Shown here: positions 32,655 to 43,225 of the stretch, piece by piece
Position numbering within the stretch: position 1 is the first letter of the stretch
Layout: each line of letters opens with the position of its first letter
Source: Stenotrophomonas maltophilia
GTDB lineage: Bacteria > Pseudomonadota > Gammaproteobacteria > Xanthomonadales > Xanthomonadaceae
Direction of reading: 5' to 3'
Assembly (NCBI RefSeq): GCF_003970865.1
Contig: NZ_RXLZ01000007.1
Coordinates: forward strand, 40,451 to 104,450
DNA length: 64,000 nt
Made by a program: the position numbers and the translations under genes
Notes under the pieces: model-generated
Told to the model about the DNA's origin: nothing
Databases searched by the model: none
The model's input: the letters and a program-made list of their open reading frames with translations, nothing else

Positions 32655-35159
32655 ATGTCTTCCCACGCCCCCGCTCATTCCGTTGCCCCGGCCGACCTGG
32701 CTGCGCCGTCCACTGTCGTGCACAAGTTCGGCGGCACCTCGGTGGCCGATGCTGAACGCTATCGCCATGTTGCCGGCCTGCTGCTGGCCCGTCCCGAATC
32801 GCTGCAGGTCACTGTCGTCTCGGCGATGAAGGGCGTCACCGACGCCTTGATTGAACTGGCGCAGCTGGCGGCCAGCGGCGACGAGCGTTGGCGCGAGGCC
32901 TGGCATGCGCTGCGCGCGCGCCATCGTGGCGCTGCGGTGGCCCTGCTGGGCGAGCAGGTGGGCGAGACCGTGGAGTGGATCGACGCCCGTTTCGAGCAGC
33001 TGGCCGAAGTGCTGGCGGCGCTGGCAGTGATCGGTGAGCTGCCGCGCGAGGTTCTGGATCGTGTGCAGGGCCTGGGCGAAGTGTTCTCCGCGCAGCTGCT
33101 TGGCACCCACCTGCGTGCATTGGGCGAAGACTGCGCGGTGCTCGATGCGCGTGATGTGCTGGTGGTCGGGCACGGCGAACTGGGCGTGGATGTGGACTGG
33201 GAAGCCAGTGCAGACCGCCTGGCCAAGTGGCGCCTGCAACACCCGCAATCACGTCTGGTTGCCACCGGGTTCGTCGCGCGTGATCGCGATGACCGCATCA
33301 CCACGCTCGGCCGCAACGGCAGCGACTACTCCGGCGCGATCTTCGCCGCGTTGTTCAATGCCGATGAACTGCACATCTGGACCGATGTCGACGGCGTGCT
33401 GTCGGCCGACCCGCGGCTGGTGCCCGAAGCGGTGCAGCTGGAATCGCTGAGCTACGACGAGGCCTGCGAACTGGCCTACTTCGGCGCCAAGGTGGTGCAC
33501 CCGCAGACGATGTCCCCGGCGATCCGCCTCGGCCTGCCGATCTTCATCCGCAATACCTTCCAGCCCGCACATCCGGGTACGCGCATCTCCGCCGAGCGCT
33601 CGCCGCGCGGGCCGGTGAAGGGCCTGACCCTGAGCCCCGGTCTGGCCCTGCTGAACCTGGAGGGCACCGGACTGATCGGCGTGCCCGGTACCGCTGAGCG
33701 TGTGTTTGCCGCCCTGCGCCAGGCACAGGTGTCGGTGGTGATGATCTCGCAGGGCTCGTCGGAACATTCGATCTGTTGCGTGGTGCGTGCTGCCGAAGCT
33801 GCACGCGGCCGCGAGGCGTTGTTGCACGCGTTCGCGCACGAGTTGTCGGTGGGCCAGGTGCAGCGCGTGCAGGTCAGTGAGGGCGTCAGCGTGCTGGCGG
33901 CAGTGGGTGACGGCATGGCTGGCCAGCCGGGTGTGGCCGCACGCCTGTTCGAGGCACTGGGGCGTGCGCAGGTGAACATCCTGGCGATTGCGCAGGGCTC
34001 GTCCGAGCGCAATATCTCGGTCGCGGTGGACAGTGCCGATGCCACCCGTGCGCTGCGCGCTGCACATGCCGGCTTCTGGCTGTCGCCGCAGACGTTTGCG
34101 GTCGGTGTGATCGGGCCGGGCAACGTGGGTGCGGCACTGCTGGATCAGCTGTTGGCGGCCCGCCCGCAGCTGCTGGCCAAGGCCAATGTGGATCTGCGCC
34201 TGCGTGCGCTGGCCTCGCGTTCGCGCATGCGCCTGGAAGTGGATGGCCTGCACGCCGACTGGCGGGAGGCATTGCAGGGCGCGGGCGAGTCCAGCGATCT
34301 GGATCGTTTCACCGAACACCTGCTGGCCGCGCACCTGCCGCATGCGGTGGTGATCGACTGCAGCGGCAGTGCCGAGGTGGCCGAGCGCTACGAGGGTTGG
34401 CTGGCGGCCGGCATCCATGTGGTCACCCCCAACAAACAGGCCGGTGCCGGCCCGCTGCCGCGCTACCAGCGCATCCGCGCCGCGGCGGCAGCCAGCGGCG
34501 CGCGATTCCGCTACGAGGCCACGGTGGGTGCAGGCCTGCCGGTGATCACCACGCTGCGTGATCTGGTTGATACCGGTGACGAGGTACTGGCCATCGAAGG
34601 CATCTTCTCCGGCACGCTGGCCTGGCTGTTCAACCGCTTCGACGGCAGTCAGCCGTTCTCGCAGCTGGTCGCGCAGGCGCGGTCGATGGGCTACACCGAG
34701 CCGGACCCGCGCGATGATCTTTCGGGCGTGGATGTGGCGCGCAAGCTGGTGATCCTGGCCCGCGAGGCCGGCCACGCACTCAGCCTGGAACAGGTAGAGG
34801 TGGAAAGCCTGGTGCCGGCGCTGCTGCGCGACGGCAGCGTGGATGACTTCATGGCGCGGCTGGGCGAGTCCGATGCCAGCCTGCTGCAGCGCCTGCAGGA
34901 TGCGCGGGCGCGTGGCGCGGTGCTGCGCTACGTGGCAAAGCTGGGTGCCGACGGCGCCTCGGTGGGCCTGCAGGAACTGCCCGCCGACCACGCCTTTGCC
35001 AACCTGCGGCTGACCGATAACGTGGTGCAGTTCCGTACCCGCCGTTACTGCGACAACCCGTTGGTGGTGCAGGGGCCGGGGGCCGGCCCGGAAGTCACGG
35101 CGGCCGGCGTGTTCGCTGACCTGCTGCGGGTGGCCGCCGGCGAAGGAGCGCGCCTGTGA
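32655..35159 (+). CDS. thrA: Bifunctional aspartokinase/homoserine dehydrogenase I
   Basis: An 834-residue fusion catalysing the first and third steps of the threonine branch: aspartate phosphorylation and NAD(P)H reduction of aspartate semialdehyde to homoserine. The kinase part starts [20 protein letters not shown] (residue 21 on) and includes [20 protein letters not shown]. Two ACT regulatory domains follow ([17 protein letters not shown], and the [11 protein letters not shown] repeat). The dehydrogenase begins at [17 protein letters not shown] near residue 480 and holds IVTPNK-type [17 protein letters not shown]. The length matches E. coli ThrA. It follows a leader peptide and overlaps thrB by four bases. 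Confidence 0.97.
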   Translation: MSSHAPAHSVAPADLAAPSTVVHKFGGTSVADAERYRHVAGLLLARPESLQVTVVSAMKGVTDALIELAQLAASGDERWREAWHALRARHRGAAVALLGEQVGETVEWIDARFEQLAEVLAALAVIGELPREVLDRVQGLGEVFSAQLLGTHLRALGEDCAVLDARDVLVVGHGELGVDVDWEASADRLAKWRLQHPQSRLVATGFVARDRDDRITTLGRNGSDYSGAIFAALFNADELHIWTDVDGVLSADPRLVPEAVQLESLSYDEACELAYFGAKVVHPQTMSPAIRLGLPIFIRNTFQPAHPGTRISAERSPRGPVKGLTLSPGLALLNLEGTGLIGVPGTAERVFAALRQAQVSVVMISQGSSEHSICCVVRAAEAARGREALLHAFAHELSVGQVQRVQVSEGVSVLAAVGDGMAGQPGVAARLFEALGRAQVNILAIAQGSSERNISVAVDSADATRALRAAHAGFWLSPQTFAVGVIGPGNVGAALLDQLLAARPQLLAKANVDLRLRALASRSRMRLEVDGLHADWREALQGAGESSDLDRFTEHLLAAHLPHAVVIDCSGSAEVAERYEGWLAAGIHVVTPNKQAGAGPLPRYQRIRAAAAASGARFRYEATVGAGLPVITTLRDLVDTGDEVLAIEGIFSGTLAWLFNRFDGSQPFSQLVAQARSMGYTEPDPRDDLSGVDVARKLVILAREAGHALSLEQVEVESLVPALLRDGSVDDFMARLGESDASLLQRLQDARARGAVLRYVAKLGADGASVGLQELPADHAFANLRLTDNVVQFRTRRYCDNPLVVQGPGAGPEVTAAGVFADLLRVAAGEGARL

Positions 35160-36070
35160 TTGTACGTGCGTTCGCGCCCGCCTCGGTGGCCAACGTAGCG
35201 GTGGGCTTCGACATTCTTGGTCACGCCATTGCCGGTGTTGGCGATACGGTGAGCGTGCGCCGCATCGACGAGCCGGTGGTGCGCATCGAGGCGATCCGCG
35301 GCAGCGCGGTTGAGCTGCCACTGGATGCGGCTGGAAACACGGCAGGTGCTGCGTTGATGTCGCTGCGCGCAGGGCTGGCCCTGGACTTCGGATTCGCGGT
35401 GGAGATCGACAAGGGCATTCCGTTCGGTTCCGGCATGGGCGGTTCGGCAGCGTCGTGCGTCGCTGCGCTGGTTGCCGCCAATGCGCTGCTGGATGCGCCG
35501 CTGTCGCGCGAGGCGCTGTATCCGTTTGCGCTCGATGGCGAGGCGGTGGCCAGCGGTGGCCGCCACGGCGACAACGTGGGGCCGCTGTTGCTGGGGGGGC
35601 TTGCACTGTGCACGTCCGATCGGCTGCTGCCGATTCCGGTGCCGGCGACCTGGCACAGCCTGCTGGTGCATCCGCATGCGGTGCTGGAAACACGTCGCGC
35701 ACGCCAGGCGCTGCAGGGCAGCTATGCGCTGGGTGAATTCGTGGCGCAGAGTGCGAATCTCGCGCTGGTACTCAGTGGCTGCCATCGCAGCGACGCCGCA
35801 CTGGTGCGGGCGGGACTGCGCGACGTGCTGGTGGAGCCGCGCCGGGCCGGCCTGATCGCCGGTTTCGACGCAGCCCGCGATGCGGCGCTGTCGGCACAGG
35901 CGATGGGGGCAGGCATCTCCGGTGCCGGTCCCAGCGTGTTCGCCTGGTTCGAGGATGCCGACCAGGCCCGCGCTGCTGCCGCACCGGTGCAGGCGGCATT
36001 CGCCGCCGCCGGTTTCGACAGCGATGCCTGGGTGTCGCCGCTGGATGCACCGGGAGCCCGCTTGTGCTGA
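35156..36070 (+). CDS. thrB: Homoserine kinase
   Basis: A 304-residue GHMP-family kinase that phosphorylates homoserine with ATP for threonine synthesis. It starts [20 protein letters not shown] and carries the GHMP ATP loop [20 protein letters not shown] near residue 84, with the late [16 protein letters not shown] motif near residue 250. The start is a GTG overlapping the thrA stop (GTGA). The end overlaps thrC by seven bases. Confidence 0.96.
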   Translation: MIVRAFAPASVANVAVGFDILGHAIAGVGDTVSVRRIDEPVVRIEAIRGSAVELPLDAAGNTAGAALMSLRAGLALDFGFAVEIDKGIPFGSGMGGSAASCVAALVAANALLDAPLSREALYPFALDGEAVASGGRHGDNVGPLLLGGLALCTSDRLLPIPVPATWHSLLVHPHAVLETRRARQALQGSYALGEFVAQSANLALVLSGCHRSDAALVRAGLRDVLVEPRRAGLIAGFDAARDAALSAQAMGAGISGAGPSVFAWFEDADQARAAAAPVQAAFAAAGFDSDAWVSPLDAPGARLC

Positions 36071-37386
36071 ATCCTTCCCCTTTACTGGATACCCGACTCA
36101 TGCAATTTGTTTCGACCCGTGGCCGGTCCCCGGCTGTTGGCCTCAGTGCGGCGATCGCTGCAGGATTGGCGCCGGACGGCGGACTGTATGTACCGCAGGT
36201 GCTGCCGGCGCCACGTGAGCTGCAGGCCGGTGCAACGCTGGCCGATACCGCCGCCGATCTGCTGGCACCGTTCTTCGCAGGCGATGCTCTGGAGGCAGTG
36301 CTGCCATCGATCTGCCGCGAGGCGTTCGACTTTCCGGTGCCGCTGCGTCCACTGGGCGGCGGTGACCATGTGCTGGAGCTGTTCCATGGGCCGACGGCGG
36401 CGTTCAAGGATATCGGTGCGCGCTTCCTGGCCGGAACACTGTCGCGGCTGCAGGCCGGCAAGGACCGTGATCTGACGATTGTTGTCGCCACGTCTGGCGA
36501 TACCGGCGCCGCCGTTGCTGCGGCGTTCCATCGCCAGCCCGGCGTGCGCGTGGTGGTGCTGTATCCGGATGGCCGCGTGTCACCGCGCCAGGCGCATCAG
36601 CTCGGTTGCTTCGGCGACAACATCCAGGCGCTGCGCGTGGCCGGTGCCTTCGACGACTGCCAGGCGATGGTCAAGCAGGCGCTGGCCGACCGCGAACTGC
36701 AGGCGCAGGTGCCGTTGAGTTCGGCCAACAGCATCAGCCTCGGCCGCCTGCTGCCGCAGATGAGTTATTACGCGCATGCGGCGCTGACCCACTACGCGGC
36801 GCATCGTCGCCGACTCAACCTGGTGGTGCCGACTGGCAACCTCGGCAATGCGATGGCGGGCGTGCTGGCGCGCGCGCTGGGCGTGCCGATCGGGCAGATC
36901 GTGCTGGCCACCAATGCCAATGCGGTACTGCCGGCGTACTTCAATGGTGGCGACTACCAGCCGCAGGCCAGCGTGGCCACCGTGGCCAATGCAATGGACG
37001 TAGGGGCGCCAAGCAACTTTGAGCGCCTGCGCTGGCTTTACCAGGGAGATGACGCCGAGCTGCGCGCTGCGTTCCGCGCGTTCGCGGTGGATGACGTGAC
37101 CATCCGCGCGACGATTGCGGCGGCACATGCCAGCAATGGTGAGCTGTTCTGCCCGCATACGGCGACAGCAGTGAAGGTGCTGCAGGACCTGCGTGCGCGC
37201 GGTGCCAAGGGCGACTGGGCGGTGGTGGCCACGGCGCACCCGGCCAAGTTCGAGGCCGTGGTCGAGCCGTTGATCAGTGGCCCGGTTGCGGTGCCGCCTG
37301 CGCTGGATGCGTTGCTGCAACGACCGGCGCACGCCGAACCATTGGCGGCCGATTACGCGGCGTTGCGTGAGGTGTTGTTGCGTTGA
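36064..37386 (+). CDS. thrC: Threonine synthase
   Basis: A PLP enzyme converting O-phosphohomoserine to threonine. The N-terminal [20 protein letters not shown] matches the family. The PLP lysine is in [17 protein letters not shown] near residue 115, and [16 protein letters not shown] and [18 protein letters not shown] bind the phosphates. The frame opens with a GTG at 36064 overlapping thrB; the ATG at 36100 (residue 13) is an equally good start and fits the usual length better. It is the last gene of the operon, followed by an inverted pair of SMAG repeats. Confidence 0.95.
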   Translation: MLNPSPLLDTRLMQFVSTRGRSPAVGLSAAIAAGLAPDGGLYVPQVLPAPRELQAGATLADTAADLLAPFFAGDALEAVLPSICREAFDFPVPLRPLGGGDHVLELFHGPTAAFKDIGARFLAGTLSRLQAGKDRDLTIVVATSGDTGAAVAAAFHRQPGVRVVVLYPDGRVSPRQAHQLGCFGDNIQALRVAGAFDDCQAMVKQALADRELQAQVPLSSANSISLGRLLPQMSYYAHAALTHYAAHRRRLNLVVPTGNLGNAMAGVLARALGVPIGQIVLATNANAVLPAYFNGGDYQPQASVATVANAMDVGAPSNFERLRWLYQGDDAELRAAFRAFAVDDVTIRATIAAAHASNGELFCPHTATAVKVLQDLRARGAKGDWAVVATAHPAKFEAVVEPLISGPVAVPPALDALLQRPAHAEPLAADYAALREVLLR

Positions 37387-37401
37387 TCGGAGATGGATGC
37401 G

Positions 37402-37499
37402 GTTGCCGGCCAGCGGCCGGCACTACCGGACGGAGGCAACCTGGGTTGGGCACGACCGGATGGATGCAGCGCGGGTAGTGCCGGCCGCTGGCCGGCAAC
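37402..37499. repeat. Inverted pair of identical SMAG elements
   Basis: The 25-base element at 37475-37499 (starting GTAGTGCCGGCC) has an exact reverse-complement copy at 37402-37426. Each is itself a hairpin (GCCGGCC/GGCCGGC around GCT), and the two together can fold into a long stem after thrC, where they may act as a transcript end. The same 25-mer recurs at 63382-63406. Confidence 0.85.
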
Positions 37500-37518
37500 C
37501 CAACCAACCGCGATGCGG

Positions 37519-38271
37519 TCAGATCAACCCTTCGCCGGCCAGCATGCGCAGCCCGTCCTCGTCGAGGATCTCCACCACGTTCAGGTGGGGCAGGGCGATC
37601 AACCCCTGCTGGCGCAGTTTGGTGAAGGTGCGGCTGACCGTTTCCATGGTCAGGCCCAGATGGTCGGCGATGTCGCCACGACCCATCGGCAGCGACACGC
37701 GCAGGCCGTCGCCGCCCAGCTTGGCCTCGCGTGCGGCCAGGCGCAGCAGGAAATCGGCCAGCTTCTCGGCCGGCTGCAGGCGAGCCAGGGCCAGCGCGGC
37801 GTCCTGTGCGGCATCCAGCTCCTGGCAGGCGCGCTGCAGCAGCTTGCGCTCCAGGTGCGGGAAGCGGCTGCGCAGTGCCTTCATCTGCGGCAATGCGACG
37901 CGGCAGACGCGGCTGTCGGCGATGGCCTCGATGTCGTAGCGATGGTTGTCGCTGCCGCTCAGACCCAGATAGTCGCCAGGCAGTACGAAGCCGTTGATCT
38001 GGCGGCGCCCATCGGCCAGGGTGCGCACCAGGCGCAGCGCGCCGCCGGTCAATGTATAGACATGCTGGCGTTCCTCGCCGGTGCGGGCCAGGGTGCTGCC
38101 CATCGTCACCTGCTGCGAAACGGTGACCTGTTCCAGCGCCTGTACTTCATCGGGCGACAGCGCCGAGCACACCGCCAGGTGGCGAACCGAGCAGTGCAGG
38201 CAGTCCTGCGTGACGCAGGACGGCGAGGCGGAGTCATTGGTGGTGGGCGGAGCGCCGGAAGGCCGTGACAT
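37519..38271 (-). CDS. FNR/ANR-type Crp-family oxygen-sensing regulator
   Basis: A 250-residue Crp/Fnr regulator. An N-terminal cysteine cluster (C19, C24, C27, C35 in [17 protein letters not shown]) plus C123 in [11 protein letters not shown] fits the [4Fe-4S] ligands of FNR, where the fourth cysteine lies at position 122. The cyclic-nucleotide-binding-like domain includes [15 protein letters not shown]. The HTH is [20 protein letters not shown], with the E-x2-SR recognition typical of FNR-type TTGAT-N4-ATCAA boxes. The C-x2-C-x7-C spacing is slightly longer than E. coli FNR. The ATG at 38271 is preferred to the frame opening at 38373. It is divergent from hisS. Confidence 0.87.
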   Translation of the reverse strand: MSRPSGAPPTTNDSASPSCVTQDCLHCSVRHLAVCSALSPDEVQALEQVTVSQQVTMGSTLARTGEERQHVYTLTGGALRLVRTLADGRRQINGFVLPGDYLGLSGSDNHRYDIEAIADSRVCRVALPQMKALRSRFPHLERKLLQRACQELDAAQDAALALARLQPAEKLADFLLRLAAREAKLGGDGLRVSLPMGRGDIADHLGLTMETVSRTFTKLRQQGLIALPHLNVVEILDEDGLRMLAGEGLI

Positions 38272-38399
38272 GTTGCGGGGGGGCGTATCGCGGTCGGGGA
38301 GGGCCTTATGATACTTCAAGCGGCCGTTCGACCCTGCCCGAGGCGGGGGCGCTAGAATGTCGCCCCCTCCCACGTCCCGTTCCAGCAGGAGTTCCGCCC

Positions 38400-39797
38400 G
38401 TGATCAAGCCCCGTACCCCGCCCGGCACCCTTGAACTGCTGCCGCGCGAGCAGATTGCGTTCCAGCGCATGCTGGACGTCATCCGCCGCAACTACGAGCG
38501 CTTCGGGTTCCTGCCGGTGGAGACGCCGGTGTTCGAGCTGTCCGACGTGCTGCTGACCAAGTCCGGCGGTGAGACCGAGCGCCAGGTGTATTTCGTGCAG
38601 TCCACCGGTGCGCTTGCCAACGCCGCCGAATCCGGTGACCGTTCGCTGCCGGAAATGGCGCTGCGCTTCGACCTGACCGTGCCGCTGGCGCGCTACGTGG
38701 CCGAGCACGAACACGAACTGACCTTCCCGTTCCGCCGTTACCAGATGCAGCGCGTGTACCGCGGCGAGCGCGCCCAGCGCGGCCGCTTCCGCGAGTTCTA
38801 CCAGTGCGACATCGACGTGATCGGCAAGGACAGCCTGAGCGTGCGATACGACGCCGAAGTGCTGGCGGTCATCCACGCCGTGTTCTCGGAACTGCGCATC
38901 GGTGACTTCAGCATCCAGCTGAACAACCGCAAGCTGATGCGCGGCTTCTTCGAAAGCCTGGGTGTGGCCGAGGGAGAGCGCCAGCTGGCCGTTCTGCGCG
39001 AAGTGGACAAGCTGGACAAGCGCGGTGCTGATTACGTGCGCGAGACGCTGGTGGGCGAGGGCTTCGACATCCCGGCCGAGCAGGTCGAGAAGATCCTGGC
39101 ATTCGTGGCCGTGCGTTCGCAGGGCCATGCCGATGCGCTGGCGCAGCTGGCCACGCTTGAAGCCGACGCCGGTTCTTCGGAGATCCTGCGTACCGGTGTT
39201 GCTGAACTGCGCGAAGTGCTGCAGCTGGTGCAGGCGCTGGGCGTGCCGGAAACCGCGTACTGCCTGAACTTCTCCATTGCGCGCGGCCTGGACTACTACA
39301 CCGGCACCGTCTACGAGACCACGCTGACCGACCACCCGCAGATCGGCTCGATCTGCTCGGGCGGCCGCTACGAAGACCTGGCCAGCCACTACAGCAAGTC
39401 GAAGTTGCCGGGCGTGGGCATCTCCATCGGCCTGTCGCGCCTGTTCTGGCAGCTGCGCGAAGCCGGCCTGATCGATGGCATCGAAGGCAGCAGCGTGCAG
39501 GCGCTGGTGGCCCTGATGGACGAGCAGGGCATGCCGCAGTCGCTGGACATCGCGCGCCGCCTGCGCGCCGGTGGCATCAACACCGAAGTGCAGATGGAGC
39601 CGAAGAAGATCGGTAAGCAGTTCCAGTACGCCGCCAAGGCCGGCATCCGCTTCGTGGTGCTGGCGGGTGAGGATGAACTGGCGCGCGGCGTGGTGGCAGT
39701 GAAGGACCTGCTGCGCGAACAGCAGTTCGAAGTGTCGCGCGACGAGCTGGCCAGCACTCTGCAGGTGGAGCTGGAGCAGTCCAAGGCGATGGCGTAA
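38400..39797 (+). CDS. hisS: Histidyl-tRNA synthetase
   Basis: A 465-residue class II aminoacyl-tRNA synthetase charging tRNA-His. Motif 2 is in [20 protein letters not shown], with [12 protein letters not shown] following. The His-binding signature is [13 protein letters not shown], motif 3 is [13 protein letters not shown], and the C-terminal anticodon-binding domain follows. The GTG at 38400 with AGGAG nine bases upstream is the chosen start, giving [20 protein letters not shown]. The in-frame extension to 38265 has no family match and overlaps the divergent regulator gene. Its stop overlaps the following lipoprotein start (TAATG). Confidence 0.96.
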   Translation: MIKPRTPPGTLELLPREQIAFQRMLDVIRRNYERFGFLPVETPVFELSDVLLTKSGGETERQVYFVQSTGALANAAESGDRSLPEMALRFDLTVPLARYVAEHEHELTFPFRRYQMQRVYRGERAQRGRFREFYQCDIDVIGKDSLSVRYDAEVLAVIHAVFSELRIGDFSIQLNNRKLMRGFFESLGVAEGERQLAVLREVDKLDKRGADYVRETLVGEGFDIPAEQVEKILAFVAVRSQGHADALAQLATLEADAGSSEILRTGVAELREVLQLVQALGVPETAYCLNFSIARGLDYYTGTVYETTLTDHPQIGSICSGGRYEDLASHYSKSKLPGVGISIGLSRLFWQLREAGLIDGIEGSSVQALVALMDEQGMPQSLDIARRLRAGGINTEVQMEPKKIGKQFQYAAKAGIRFVVLAGEDELARGVVAVKDLLREQQFEVSRDELASTLQVELEQSKAMA

Positions 39798-40090
39798 TGC
39801 GGGCCGCCGCAGGGGCGCTGTGCGTGCTCCTGCTGGCGGGCTGCCAGAGTGACCCGTCGCTGCACAGCACGCGCATTGGTCCGGACCAGTACCGGCTGCA
39901 GGTTGATCGTTGCCATGTGATCGACCGTGCGCAGCTGGAGAGTGACCTGCGGGCCCTGGCCACGCGGAAGTGTCCGGCGGGTGCAGGGGCGTTGGAGAAC
40001 ATCCAGTCCCTGCCGAGCCAGCAGGGCAGCCTGTTCGGCGAATGCCTGCGGCGCGGGGCGCTGCAGGCCGAGGTGCGCTGTATGCCCTGA
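39797..40090 (+). CDS. Small lipoprotein of unknown function
   Basis: A 97-residue protein with a textbook lipoprotein signal ([19 protein letters not shown]; lipobox LAGC, C16). The mature part has four further cysteines (CHVIDR, RKCPAG, GECLRR, RCMP) that may form two disulfides. It is translationally linked to hisS by a one-base TAATG overlap and followed by a strong terminator. I do not recognise the family. A periplasmic or outer-membrane location is predicted, with no functional link to histidyl-tRNA synthetase visible. Confidence 0.8.
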   Translation: MRAAAGALCVLLLAGCQSDPSLHSTRIGPDQYRLQVDRCHVIDRAQLESDLRALATRKCPAGAGALENIQSLPSQQGSLFGECLRRGALQAEVRCMP

Positions 40091-40119
40091 GCCGGGCCAG
40101 GTTGTTGATTTGAAAGCAG

Positions 40120-40148
40120 AACGCCCGCCCTTTGGTGGGCGTTTTGTG
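40120..40148 (+). terminator. Rho-independent terminator after the hisS-lipoprotein unit
   Basis: A ten-pair stem (AACGCCCGCC with GGTGGGCGTT, one G-T pair) closes a four-base CTTT loop and runs into a T-rich stretch (TTTTGTGTTT). Confidence 0.88.
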
Positions 40149-40164
40149 TTTCCGGACGAATCGC

Positions 40165-40205
40165 AGTCGAGCATGGCTTGTATGTTCCTCCCGGCTCGAC
40201 TCTAC
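40165..40205 (-). repeat. SMAG-like palindrome with enlarged loop
   Basis: Read on the minus strand it begins GTAGAGTCGAGC and ends GCTCGAC, so the arms match the GTAG family, but about 20 extra bases sit in the loop. It follows the terminator after the hisS-lipoprotein unit. Confidence 0.55.
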
Positions 40206-40253
40206 AAAAGCCGGTTCCGATCCGATCCATGCTGTTCTGACAGCTCGCGGCCA

Positions 40254-40559
40254 ACTGTCGAAGGCGGGGTGGGTCCGGTGGCAGGGGTGTGAGCGGCATG
40301 GGCACGAGGCATGCCTCGGGCGGGTTGGGCAGGATGCCCAGCCCCGGTCTTGCCGTGTGCGCAGGACAGCGCACACGAGCAAGCGGCGACCGAGCTTACA
40401 TGGGTGAGGGCGCTTTGCTTGCGAAGCACCGCTTCGCAAGCGCCCGAACGCACAGCCGCCAGCGGCTGGGCCGGGCCCCGGAGGGGGACTTGCAGCGCCC
40501 CCCTCAACCGGATCCATCCCGCCAACCTGCAGAAAACCAGCTTCTGCTGTTGCTCTGGC
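40254..40559 (+). repeat. Nested stem-loop intergenic element, copy A
   Basis: About 300 bases of non-coding sequence that recurs in the window. It starts CTGTCGAAGG-CGGGGTGGGTCC, contains a block at 40404-40487 found almost unchanged but inverted at 63486-63572, and ends with an imperfect complement of its start followed by CAGAAAACCAG. Inside is a strong hairpin GCTTGCGAAGC/GCTTCGCAAGC. Open frames crossing it on both strands have no start context and are regarded as chance. See copies B and C at the right end of the window. Confidence 0.75.
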
Positions 40560-40636
40560 TGTTGCCTCTGCGGGTGCAGGGCAGCAGCCCTGCCGCACCT
40601 CAACCCTCGATTTGACGCACTGCGCAAGAATGCGCT

Positions 40637-40660
40637 AATGTACTAACGCGCTATTACATT
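40637..40660 (+). promoter_or_regulatory. Palindromic operator before the TrpR-like gene and his operon
   Basis: AATGTACTA (40637-40645) faces TATTACATT (40652-40660), matching at eight of nine positions around ACGCGC. It lies 18 bases before the GTG of the TrpR-like regulator. TrpR-family proteins bind such CTA/TAG-type dyads, so autoregulation plus control of hisG-hisI is likely. Confidence 0.65.
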
Positions 40661-40678
40661 GATGCATGGAAACGACCC

Positions 40679-40987
40679 GTGAAAGCCCGCCCCGAGATTG
40701 CCGCCAAAGACCCGAAGGCCGACCTGGAAGCCCTGGCCCAGGCCTTTGCCGCCCTGCGCGAGCCGGAACAGGTCGAAGCCTTCCTTCGCGACCTGTGTAC
40801 CCCCGCCGAACTGGAAGCCATGGCCGACCGCTGGAAGGTGGTGCCGCTGCTGCAGCAGGGCGTGCCGTACCGCGAGATCCACGAGCGCACCGGGGTCAGC
40901 GTGACCACCACCGGACGGGTGGCGCGCACGCTCGAGCATGGCCATCGAGGCTATGCCGCTGCCATCGACCGCCTTGCTTTGCGCTGA
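40679..40987 (+). CDS. hisR: TrpR/YerC-family regulator of the histidine operon
   Basis: A 102-residue all-helical TrpR-like DNA-binding protein. The family helices are visible ([37 protein letters not shown]), with the HTH at [20 protein letters not shown]. Proteins of this YerC-like branch occur directly upstream of his genes in Xanthomonadales and are inferred there to be histidine-responsive repressors. The symbol follows that usage. The start is a GTG at 40679. The gene is followed by hisG after 34 bases and preceded by the palindrome at 40637-40660. Confidence 0.85.
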   Translation: MKARPEIAAKDPKADLEALAQAFAALREPEQVEAFLRDLCTPAELEAMADRWKVVPLLQQGVPYREIHERTGVSVTTTGRVARTLEHGHRGYAAAIDRLALR

Positions 40988-41021
40988 TCCGCGCCCCGTT
41001 CCGAACTTCGAGACCTCCCCC

Positions 41022-41933
41022 ATGAGTGCAACCCAGGCAGCACCGGCACGAGACCGGCTGCGTATCGCCATCCAGAAGAGTGGCCGGCTGGCCGAGCCCG
41101 CCCGCAACCTGCTCAGTGCCTGTGGCCTGAGCTGGCGCGAGAGCCGCGACAAGCTGTTCTGCTACGGCGAATCGTTGCCGGTGGACCTGTTGCTGGTGCG
41201 CGACGACGACATCCCCGGCCTGATCGCCGACGGCGTCTGCGACCTCGGCATCGTCGGTCGCAATGAGCTGGACGAGCAGGCTGCGGCGCGCCGCCAGATC
41301 GGCCTGCCGGATGCCTACCAGGCGCTGCGCGGGCTGGGCTTCGGCCAGTGCCGGCTGATGCTGGCGGTGCCCGAGGAGTGGCAGTGGCAGGGACCGGCCC
41401 AGCTGGCCGGCACCCGCATCGCCACCAGCTACCCGGCCATCCTCAAGCAGTGGCTGGCCGAGCAGGGCGTGGACGCACAGGTGGTCGAGTTGTCCGGGTC
41501 CGTGGAAATCGCCCCGCGACTGGGTACCGCCGACTTGATCTGCGACCTGGTTTCCAGCGGCGCCACGTTGCGTGCCAACCAGTTGACCCCGGTGCACAAC
41601 CTGCTCGACAGCGAGGCAGTGCTGGCCGGTGCGCTGCGTGTGCCGGATGATGCGCGTGCATCGTTGCGCGCGATGCTGCTGCGCCGCCTCGACGGCGTGG
41701 TACAACGCCAGGACCGCAAGCTGTTGATGTTCCGCGCCAGTGAGGATCGCCTCGACGCGCTGTCACAGCTGCTGGCCGATGCCGAGCCGCTGGTGCGGCT
41801 GCCGGCCGATGGCGGCGCGCTGCGCCTGCAGACCATGTGCCCGGGCCCGCTGAGCTGGCAGCGCATGGAAGAACTCGAGCGCGCCGGTGCGCAGGGCCTG
41901 ATGGTACTGAGCGTGGAGCGGTCGCTGGCATGA
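41022..41933 (+). CDS. hisG: ATP phosphoribosyltransferase (long form)
   Basis: A 303-residue first enzyme of histidine synthesis, joining ATP and PRPP. It is the long, self-sufficient form, with the catalytic part ([20 protein letters not shown] at the start; [20 protein letters not shown] near residue 153) and a C-terminal ACT-like domain for histidine feedback inhibition. No hisZ is therefore needed. The ATG at 41022 is chosen over the in-frame extension back to 40938, which overlaps the regulator gene. The stop overlaps hisD by four bases. Confidence 0.95.
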   Translation: MSATQAAPARDRLRIAIQKSGRLAEPARNLLSACGLSWRESRDKLFCYGESLPVDLLLVRDDDIPGLIADGVCDLGIVGRNELDEQAAARRQIGLPDAYQALRGLGFGQCRLMLAVPEEWQWQGPAQLAGTRIATSYPAILKQWLAEQGVDAQVVELSGSVEIAPRLGTADLICDLVSSGATLRANQLTPVHNLLDSEAVLAGALRVPDDARASLRAMLLRRLDGVVQRQDRKLLMFRASEDRLDALSQLLADAEPLVRLPADGGALRLQTMCPGPLSWQRMEELERAGAQGLMVLSVERSLA

Positions 41934-43225
41934 ACCGTCTGATCTGGTCCCGACTTGATGAGGCCGCGCGCAGCGCGGCGCTGACCCGCCCGGTGCAGAC
42001 CGTGGCGCAGCAGACCCGCGACGCGGTGACTACGCTGATTGCAGAAGTGCGCGCACAGGGCGACGACGCGCTGCGTGCGATCACCGCACGCTTCGATGGT
42101 GTCGAGCTGTCGTCCTTTGAGGTGGGCGAAGCCGAGTTCGCCGCGGCCGAAGCTGCGGTGCCGGCCGAGCTGCGCCAGGCCATGGTGGAAGCCGCCGAAC
42201 GCATCGCGCGCTTCCACGCCGCCGGCATGGGCCAGGGGTATGCGGTGGAAACCGCCCCGGGCGTGGTCTGCGAACGCATGCTGCGTCCGATCGGCCGGGT
42301 GGGCCTGTATGTGCCGGCGGGCAGCGCACCGCTGCCGTCCACCGCGCTGATGCTGGGTGTTCCTGCGCAGTTGGCCGGCTGCCCGCAGGTGGTGCTGTGC
42401 ACGCCGCCGCGCGCCGATGGCACGGCCGATCCGGCGGTGCTGGTGGCCGCGCGGCTGACCGGGGTGCAGCGCGTGTTCAAGCTGGGCGGCGCCCAGGCCA
42501 TCGCTGCGATGGCCTATGGCACCGCCAGCATTCCGGCCTGCGACAAGCTGTTCGGGCCCGGCAACAGCTTCGTCACCGAAGCCAAGCAGCAGGTCGCGCA
42601 GGATGGCGCCGCTGCCATCGACATGCCGGCCGGTCCCTCCGAAGTGCTGGTGATTGCCGATGCTGGCGCCACCCCGGCGTTCGTCGCCGCCGACCTGCTG
42701 TCGCAGGCCGAGCACGGCCCGGATTCGCAGGTGCTGCTGCTGACCGACGATGCCGCGATGCTGGCAGCCGTTGAAGTGGAAGTGGAGCGCCAGGTCGCCC
42801 TGCTGCCGCGCCAGCAGATCGCGCGCCAGGCGCTGTCGGCCTCGCGGTTGATCCAGGTCGATTCGCTCGCCGAAGCCTTCGCGATCAGCAACCGCTATGC
42901 GCCCGAGCACCTGATCCTGGCGCTGCGTGATCCGCGCGAGTGGCTGGACAAGGTGCAGGCGGCCGGCTCGGTGTTCCTGGGGGATTACACGCCCGAAGCA
43001 CTGGGCGACTACTGCAGCGGCACCAACCACGTGCTGCCTACCGCCGGTGCCGCGCGTGCCTACAGTGGCGTCAGCGTTGCCAGCTTCCAGAACCTGATCA
43101 GCGTGCAGAGCGCCAGCGCCGCTGGCCTGGCGGCAATCGGCGGCTGCGCGCGCATCATCGCCAGCGCCGAGGGCCTGGATGCGCATGAGCGTGCGGTTGC
43201 CCTGCGCATGGAGGTGGCAGCATGA
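41930..43225 (+). CDS. hisD: Histidinol dehydrogenase
   Basis: A 431-residue NAD- and zinc-dependent enzyme for the last two oxidations from histidinol to histidine. Signatures include [40 protein letters not shown], and the zinc/histidine region [20 protein letters not shown], with [20 protein letters not shown] near residue 360. It starts at the ATG overlapping the hisG stop (ATGA) and ends with a four-base overlap with hisC. Confidence 0.97.
   Translation: MNRLIWSRLDEAARSAALTRPVQTVAQQTRDAVTTLIAEVRAQGDDALRAITARFDGVELSSFEVGEAEFAAAEAAVPAELRQAMVEAAERIARFHAAGMGQGYAVETAPGVVCERMLRPIGRVGLYVPAGSAPLPSTALMLGVPAQLAGCPQVVLCTPPRADGTADPAVLVAARLTGVQRVFKLGGAQAIAAMAYGTASIPACDKLFGPGNSFVTEAKQQVAQDGAAAIDMPAGPSEVLVIADAGATPAFVAADLLSQAEHGPDSQVLLLTDDAAMLAAVEVEVERQVALLPRQQIARQALSASRLIQVDSLAEAFAISNRYAPEHLILALRDPREWLDKVQAAGSVFLGDYTPEALGDYCSGTNHVLPTAGAARAYSGVSVASFQNLISVQSASAAGLAAIGGCARIIASAEGLDAHERAVALRMEVAA

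Noticed and set aside
33249..35702. An 817-codon antisense frame over thrA-thrB
   Set aside because: It covers two unambiguous biosynthetic genes in the opposite direction. Its composition (His/Arg/Gln-rich) is typical of reverse-strand GC bias, and no family is recognisable.
40202..40627. Apparent proteins of 100-140 residues encoded across the intergenic element before hisR
   Set aside because: The same peptide-like strings appear wherever the repeat element occurs, including in inverted form at 63.5 kb, so they reflect the repeat and not a gene.
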